This document shows positions 62,877 to 64,000 of a stretch of 64,000 nucleotides of DNA, in pieces (positions within the stretch are counted from its first letter, which is position 1; every line of letters starts with the position of its first letter). A program made the position numbers and the translations under genes. Source of the DNA: Corallococcus macrosporus DSM 14697 (GTDB taxonomy: Bacteria > Myxococcota > Myxococcia > Myxococcales > Myxococcaceae). Where the stretch lies: the NCBI RefSeq assembly GCF_002305895.1, contig NZ_CP022203.1:970501-1034500 (forward strand), in the 5' to 3' direction. The notes beneath the pieces were generated by a model. It was not told the origin of the DNA, searched no databases, and was given only the letters and a program-made list of their open reading frames with translations.

Positions 62877-64000
62877 ATGCGCCCAGAGCATGAAGCGGAG
62901 CTGTACATCGCCGTGGCCGAAGGGCTCGTCGACGAGGCGCACGTCTCCGCCCTGCGCGAGGAGGCCTTGCGCCAGCAGCAGAGCCCGTTGTCGCTGTTGG
63001 CGCACCGGCGCGCGCTCTCCCAGGAGACGCTCGCCTCGCTCCAGCGAATCGCCGCGGACGTGGCCCGGCGAGGCGACCCCGCACCGGAGGGCGCGGCGAC
63101 GCTGGAGGGCGTACCCGCCACGGTGGCGCAGGCGCCAGGGGCGCCCGTCTTCCCCGTGCCGGGCTGGGAGCGCTACCAGGGGATACGCTTCCTCGGGCAG
63201 GGCGGCATGGGGCAGGTCTTCCTCGCCCGGGATTTGCGCCTGCACCGCGACGTGGCGCTCAAGTTCGTTCGCAGCGACACCGGGACGGACTTCCGCCGCT
63301 CGCTCCTGGAGGCCCGGGCGCAGGCCCGGGTCGACCACGAGCGCGTCTGCCAGGTGTACGAGGTGGGCGAGGTGGATGGCCGCCCGTACATCGCCATGCA
63401 GTTCATCGATGGCCAGCCGCTCCATCAGGCCGCCGACGCGCTGGGCATCGAGCAGAAGGTGGTGCTGCTCCGGGACGCCGCGGAGGGGGTCCAGGCCGCC
63501 CACCGCGCCGGCCTCATCCACCGCGACATCAAGCCCTCCAACATCCTCGTCGAGCGCGCCGAGGACGGGCGCCTCAAGCCCTACGTCATGGACTTCGGGC
63601 TGGCGCGGGACTGGCGGGAGCTGGACGCCACCGCCACCGGGGCGATGGCGGGCACCCCGCACTACATGGCGCCGGAGCAGGCGCGCGGCGAGGTGCGCCG
63701 GTTGGACCGCCGCGCGGACGTCTACAGCCTCGGCGCCACGCTCTACCACCTGCTGACCGGCCAGTTCCCCATCCCGGGGGACAACGCGCTGGAGGTGCTC
63801 AGCCGCATCGCCACCGCGGAGCCGCGCCCGCCCCGTGCCTGGGAGCCGGACATCCCGGTGGACCTCGAGGCCATCGTGCTCAAGTGCCTCGAGAAGGAGC
63901 GCTCGGCGCGCTACGACTCGCCGCGCGCGCTCGTGGAGGACCTGGACCGCTTCCTGGCCGGCGAGCCGGTGCGGGCGCGCCCCGCGGGCTGGGCGTACCG
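62877..64000 (+). CDS. Serine/threonine protein kinase (partial, runs off the window)
   Basis: From the ATG at 62877 (MRPEHEAELYIAVAEGLVDE) the frame is open to the end of the window. An N-terminal helical region of about 95 residues precedes a Hanks-type kinase domain: glycine loop LGQGGMGQVFLA, VALKFV with Lys129, HRDIKPSNIL with catalytic Asp217, MDFGLARDW (DFG), GTPHYMAPEQARGE and RRADVYSLGATLYHLLTG. The activation segment and RD motif are complete, so it should be active. The C-terminal part, often a TPR region in myxobacteria, lies outside. The N-terminal region starting DEAHVSALREEALRQ is common to such kinases. Confidence 0.9.
   Translation, partial: MRPEHEAELYIAVAEGLVDEAHVSALREEALRQQQSPLSLLAHRRALSQETLASLQRIAADVARRGDPAPEGAATLEGVPATVAQAPGAPVFPVPGWERYQGIRFLGQGGMGQVFLARDLRLHRDVALKFVRSDTGTDFRRSLLEARAQARVDHERVCQVYEVGEVDGRPYIAMQFIDGQPLHQAADALGIEQKVVLLRDAAEGVQAAHRAGLIHRDIKPSNILVERAEDGRLKPYVMDFGLARDWRELDATATGAMAGTPHYMAPEQARGEVRRLDRRADVYSLGATLYHLLTGQFPIPGDNALEVLSRIATAEPRPPRAWEPDIPVDLEAIVLKCLEKERSARYDSPRALVEDLDRFLAGEPVRARPAGWAY

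Noticed and set aside
62890-63756. 288-residue Arg/Ser-rich open frame
   Set aside because: It is a shadow of the Ser/Thr kinase gene, which is read from 62877 in another frame and stays open to the window end.

Overview
The window is G+C-rich with a strong third-codon-position G/C bias. Its gene families (DUSAM-domain protein, TIGR02270/DUF2169/DUF4150 cassette, many lipoproteins, TonB receptors with an extra N-terminal domain, CGDGxC-repeat lipoprotein, PilZ, Ser/Thr kinase) point to a myxobacterium of the Myxococcus/Corallococcus/Pyxidicoccus group. No rRNA, tRNA or CRISPR array was seen.

Layout. 0.1-2.5 kb: a coiled-coil membrane protein. 2.8-9.8 kb (minus strand): a probable type VI secretion cargo cassette (TIGR02270 protein, DUF2169 protein, degenerate ketoacyl-synthase-like protein, PAAR-like DUF4150 toxin, SMI1/KNR4-type immunity protein). 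The toxin gene is split by an ISKra4-type insertion sequence; removing the element and one copy of its 8-bp target duplication restores the reading frame. 9.8-16.5 kb: an accessory scrap-yard with an SDR gene, a beta/gamma-crystallin plus aerolysin-like fusion protein, and fragments of IS630, IS91 and IS110 transposases, an amidohydrolase, a histidine kinase and a second copy of the SDR 5' end.

16.5-24.6 kb: an ExbB-ExbD-TonB motor, a TonB-dependent receptor that itself starts with a TonB-C-like domain, a partner lipoprotein, and a caspase-like protease joined to a repeat/beta-barrel region. A paralogous receptor plus lipoprotein pair lies at 49.5-53.0 kb behind an OmpA-family lipoprotein. 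24.6-28.9 kb: alpha/beta hydrolase, SnoaL-like protein, erythromycin-esterase-like protein, glutathione-independent formaldehyde dehydrogenase. 28.9-33.6 kb: a minus-strand urease operon ureD-ureAB-ureC-ureF-ureG without ureE. Divergent from it are a saccharopine-dehydrogenase-like gene and a TetR regulator, with a perfect-arm palindrome between the two transcription units. 35.5-42 kb: PilZ protein, small secreted proteins, an 813-residue zinc-ribbon/HEAT-like protein, a decayed gene, and a DUSAM plus Cys-rich lipoprotein pair. 42.5-49.5 kb: UPF0104-type flippase-like protein, molybdopterin oxidoreductase, KAS III-like enzyme, chalcone-isomerase-like protein. 53-64 kb: actin-like Hsp70 protein, lipoproteins, a pyrophosphatase-CHAD polyphosphate pair, SelO, GST, SDR, Dps, a thioesterase-like protein and the start of a Ser/Thr kinase.

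All assignments come from reading translations and motifs by eye; no database search was run.
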